Positions 62,508 through 64,000 of a DNA stretch of 64,000 nucleotides are shown piece after piece. Origin of the DNA: an uncultured Desulfovibrio sp. (GTDB lineage: Bacteria; Desulfobacterota; Desulfovibrionia; Desulfovibrionales; Desulfovibrionaceae). Under the pieces are notes generated by a model. It saw only the letters and a program-made list of their open reading frames with translations. It was not told the DNA's origin and did no database searches. The position numbers and the translations under genes were made by a program. The first letter of the stretch is position 1, and every line of letters starts with the position of its first letter. Where the stretch lies: assembly GCF_902477725.1 (NCBI RefSeq), contig NZ_CABSIF010000003.1, positions 1 through 64,000 of the forward strand. The letters are read 5' to 3'.

Positions 62508-62536
62508 TTGTTCATAAAAACGGAACTAACGAACAA
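62508..62536. promoter_or_regulatory. Inverted repeat between ArsR and MBL genes
   Basis: TTGTTC (62508-62513) and GAACAA (62531-62536) form a 6-base inverted repeat 17 bases apart in the divergent promoter region. A candidate ArsR-type operator. Confidence 0.5.
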
Positions 62537-62644
62537 TACGCGTATGCATTCCGCTAAACCAAACATATACTGGGGCTAGAGGGCATTCAAGCATGCATGC
62601 GCTGCATCCTTGCCCCAGGTGATCCCAGCGCAACAGGAGGTCGT

Positions 62645-63634
62645 ATGAACAGACGCCAGTTTCTTCAACAGGCAGCGGTCGCTTCACTTGTTTTGCCCGG
62701 CGCGGCACTGTTGCCGCAGCCTTCGCTTGCAGCTACGCCGCCCCCCGCGCCGCTTTACAGACAGGCGGGCTACTATTGGTTGCAGCTGGGGGATGTGCAT
62801 GTGGCGGCAATTTCTGATGGCACATTGAACAGCAACGCAAGGCTGATCAGCCCTAAACAGGATCAGGTAGAAGACGCCCTTAAAAAAGCGTATGTGCCCT
62901 CGCCCAGACCTACCTCAGTCAACGCCTTTCTTATCCTCGCCCAAAACCGGCGCATACTCGTGGACACTGGCTCCGGCAAGCTGCTCGGCCCGACCGTAAA
63001 CAAACTTGCAGCCAGCCTTGAGGGGGCCGGATTCAAGCCCGGCGATATCACGGACGTACTGCTCACGCACATCCACGGCGACCACTCTGGCGGACTCACG
63101 GTGGACGGCAAAAGGGTTTTTCCCACCGCCACCGTGCATGTGAACCGCGTTGAGGCCGAATTCTGGCTCAGTTCGGCCCAGATGGAAAAATCGCCGGAGT
63201 ATTTCAGGCCCATGTTTGTGAAGGGGCAGGAATCTCTGGCCCCCTACCTCAGCGCAGGCAAGGTGGCACGTTTTGAAGCGGGCCAAATGCTGCTGCCCGG
63301 GATATACGCCGTGGCCGCACCGGGGCACACTCCTGGTCACACCTGTTACCTGCTTGAAAGCAACGGTGAAAAATTGCTGTTCTGGGGAGATACGGTTCAT
63401 GTTGCTGAGGCGCAGTTTCCCTTGCCGGATACGGCCATTGAGTACGACCTTGACCCCGAGGGAGCCGTCAGACAAAGGCAGCGTCTTTTTGCAGAAGCCG
63501 CAGAAAAGGGGCACCTTGTGGCTGGAGCGCACATTTCCTTTCCCGGCATTGGGCACGTGGGCAAGGCGGGGCAGGGGTATCAGTGGTTCCCCATCCCCTA
63601 TGTCAACGATGCCGTTCAACGCCCTGCAAAATAA
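62645..63634 (+). CDS. TAT-exported metallo-beta-lactamase-fold hydrolase
   Basis: A 329-residue MBL-fold enzyme. The N-terminus NRRQFLQQAAVASLVLPGAALLP is a twin-arginine signal. Metal motif THIHGDHSGG gives H-x-H-x-D-H; further ligands are in APGHTPGH and FWGDTVH, and the C-terminal AGAHISFPGIGH. It resembles quorum-quenching lactonases and the YtnP-like group. Substrate unknown. Start follows CAGGAGG. Confidence 0.88.
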   Translation: MNRRQFLQQAAVASLVLPGAALLPQPSLAATPPPAPLYRQAGYYWLQLGDVHVAAISDGTLNSNARLISPKQDQVEDALKKAYVPSPRPTSVNAFLILAQNRRILVDTGSGKLLGPTVNKLAASLEGAGFKPGDITDVLLTHIHGDHSGGLTVDGKRVFPTATVHVNRVEAEFWLSSAQMEKSPEYFRPMFVKGQESLAPYLSAGKVARFEAGQMLLPGIYAVAAPGHTPGHTCYLLESNGEKLLFWGDTVHVAEAQFPLPDTAIEYDLDPEGAVRQRQRLFAEAAEKGHLVAGAHISFPGIGHVGKAGQGYQWFPIPYVNDAVQRPAK

Positions 63635-63702
63635 CAATGCTCTTCTCTCGCCAGCCACACACCAACCTCACACCCCGCAGCTTGTGTTTGCCCGCGTAAA
63701 CG

Positions 63703-63734
63703 CCTTGGGTGATCCCGCGAGGGATTGCCCAAGG
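63703..63734. other. Perfect hairpin upstream of cysC
   Basis: CCTTGGGTGATCCC and GGGATTGCCCAAGG form a stem with a GCGA tetraloop and only a two-base TG/TG mismatch pair. No T-run follows. Could be the end of the MBL transcript or a regulatory structure in the cysC leader. Confidence 0.55.
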
Positions 63735-63894
63735 TGGAATGGGGCCAACACTGTCAAAATTGCCGCACTCCCCAATTATTGGATATTCTTAACAGCACAA
63801 ACTTACTAAAAAAATTTAATACTGGCCGGAAATTTGCATACATTATTGCAGGTTTGCCACACGCATAACCGCACTGCAAGCAAGCGAGGACAGT

Positions 63895-64000
63895 ATGACG
63901 CCGACAATCTGGTTGCTGGGACTTTCCGGCAGTGGAAAAACCACCCTTGGTTCACTGCTGCGCCTGTATCTTGACGGGCAGGGATTTGACGTTGAATTCA
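63895..64000 (+). CDS. cysC: Adenylylsulfate (APS) kinase, 5' part
   Basis: The first 35 codons (MTPTIWLLGLSGSGKTT...) contain the APS kinase P-loop GLSGSGKT directly after the WLLGL strand, followed by LRLYLDGQGFDVE. The gene runs off the window, so length and other motifs cannot be checked. It would make PAPS from APS; in some genomes the same start belongs to a nucleotide-sugar related kinase. GCGAGGA precedes the start. Confidence 0.75.
   Translation, partial: MTPTIWLLGLSGSGKTTLGSLLRLYLDGQGFDVEF

Overview
The window looks like chromosome from a Desulfovibrio-type sulfite/sulfate-reducing deltaproteobacterium (Desulfovibrionaceae, probably gut-associated). The main pointers are an isethionate sulfite-lyase glycyl-radical enzyme with its activase, a periplasmic CbiK cobaltochelatase with signal peptide behind a cobalamin riboswitch, a LarA-type racemase, a carboxynorspermidine decarboxylase and, at the right edge, the start of an APS kinase. 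The core is GC-rich; the block at about 19.1-40.3 kb is much more AT-rich and mosaic.

Left arm (1-19,060). The isethionate module comes first: three TCGCAAATTTGCGA-like sites and a GG-N10-GC sigma54 promoter, then islA, a hairpin/T-tract, islB, a PAS-AAA+-Fis sigma54 activator and a translationally coupled EamA transporter. A MarR gene, lipoate ligase, LarA, a TauE/SafE (TSUP) exporter, a small monooxygenase-fold protein, a DUF554 membrane protein and an Ldh_2-family dehydrogenase follow. LarA + Ldh_2 + TSUP beside a C-S lyase locus may be more 2-hydroxyacid or sulfonate handling (inference). Then come a DUF4910 peptidase-like protein, an ATC-hydrolase-like protein, a GyrI-like domain, a TAT-exported Fe-S/membrane fusion and a YgiD-like dioxygenase.

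Island (19,077-40,255). It is bounded by two identical tRNA-Ala(GGC) genes in opposite orientation and by a 16-nt direct repeat. Four further 3'-half fragments of the same tRNA lie inside, in both orientations, most with the same terminator. I see no integrase or transposase. Cargo: (i) a single-gene AAA ATPase + DUF4435/TOPRIM-like protein, resembling a fused PARIS (AriA-AriB) defence protein, inside near-perfect 220-bp inverted repeats; (ii) three ~226-aa paralogues with a conserved MAGNNF..NMGH N-terminus and an HNCQHYF motif, each next to a four-helix membrane protein, with a CTGAAACRTTTCAG palindrome upstream, plus decayed copies: a candidate undescribed effector/partner cassette family; (iii) six lipoproteins, five sharing a C-terminal G-x-(I/V)-x-x-C motif; (iv) two HD-GYP phosphodiesterases and a third as a remnant; (v) a DUF6976-like pair, a YkuD protein, an SMR exporter and a Vat/CatB-type acetyltransferase.

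Right arm (40,270-64,000). Ordinary GC-rich genome: aspartate aminotransferase, sfsA, ogt with an Fsr-like MFS pump, a GNAT, L-asparaginase, phenylacetate-CoA ligase, riboswitch-controlled cbiK, rpsA, an EamA transporter, a REC-REC-GGDEF protein, nspC, a polysaccharide deacetylase, tRNA-Val(CAC) and tRNA-Asp(GTC), a DevBCA-like efflux operon with its TetR gene, a divergent ArsR / metallo-beta-lactamase pair, and the start of cysC.
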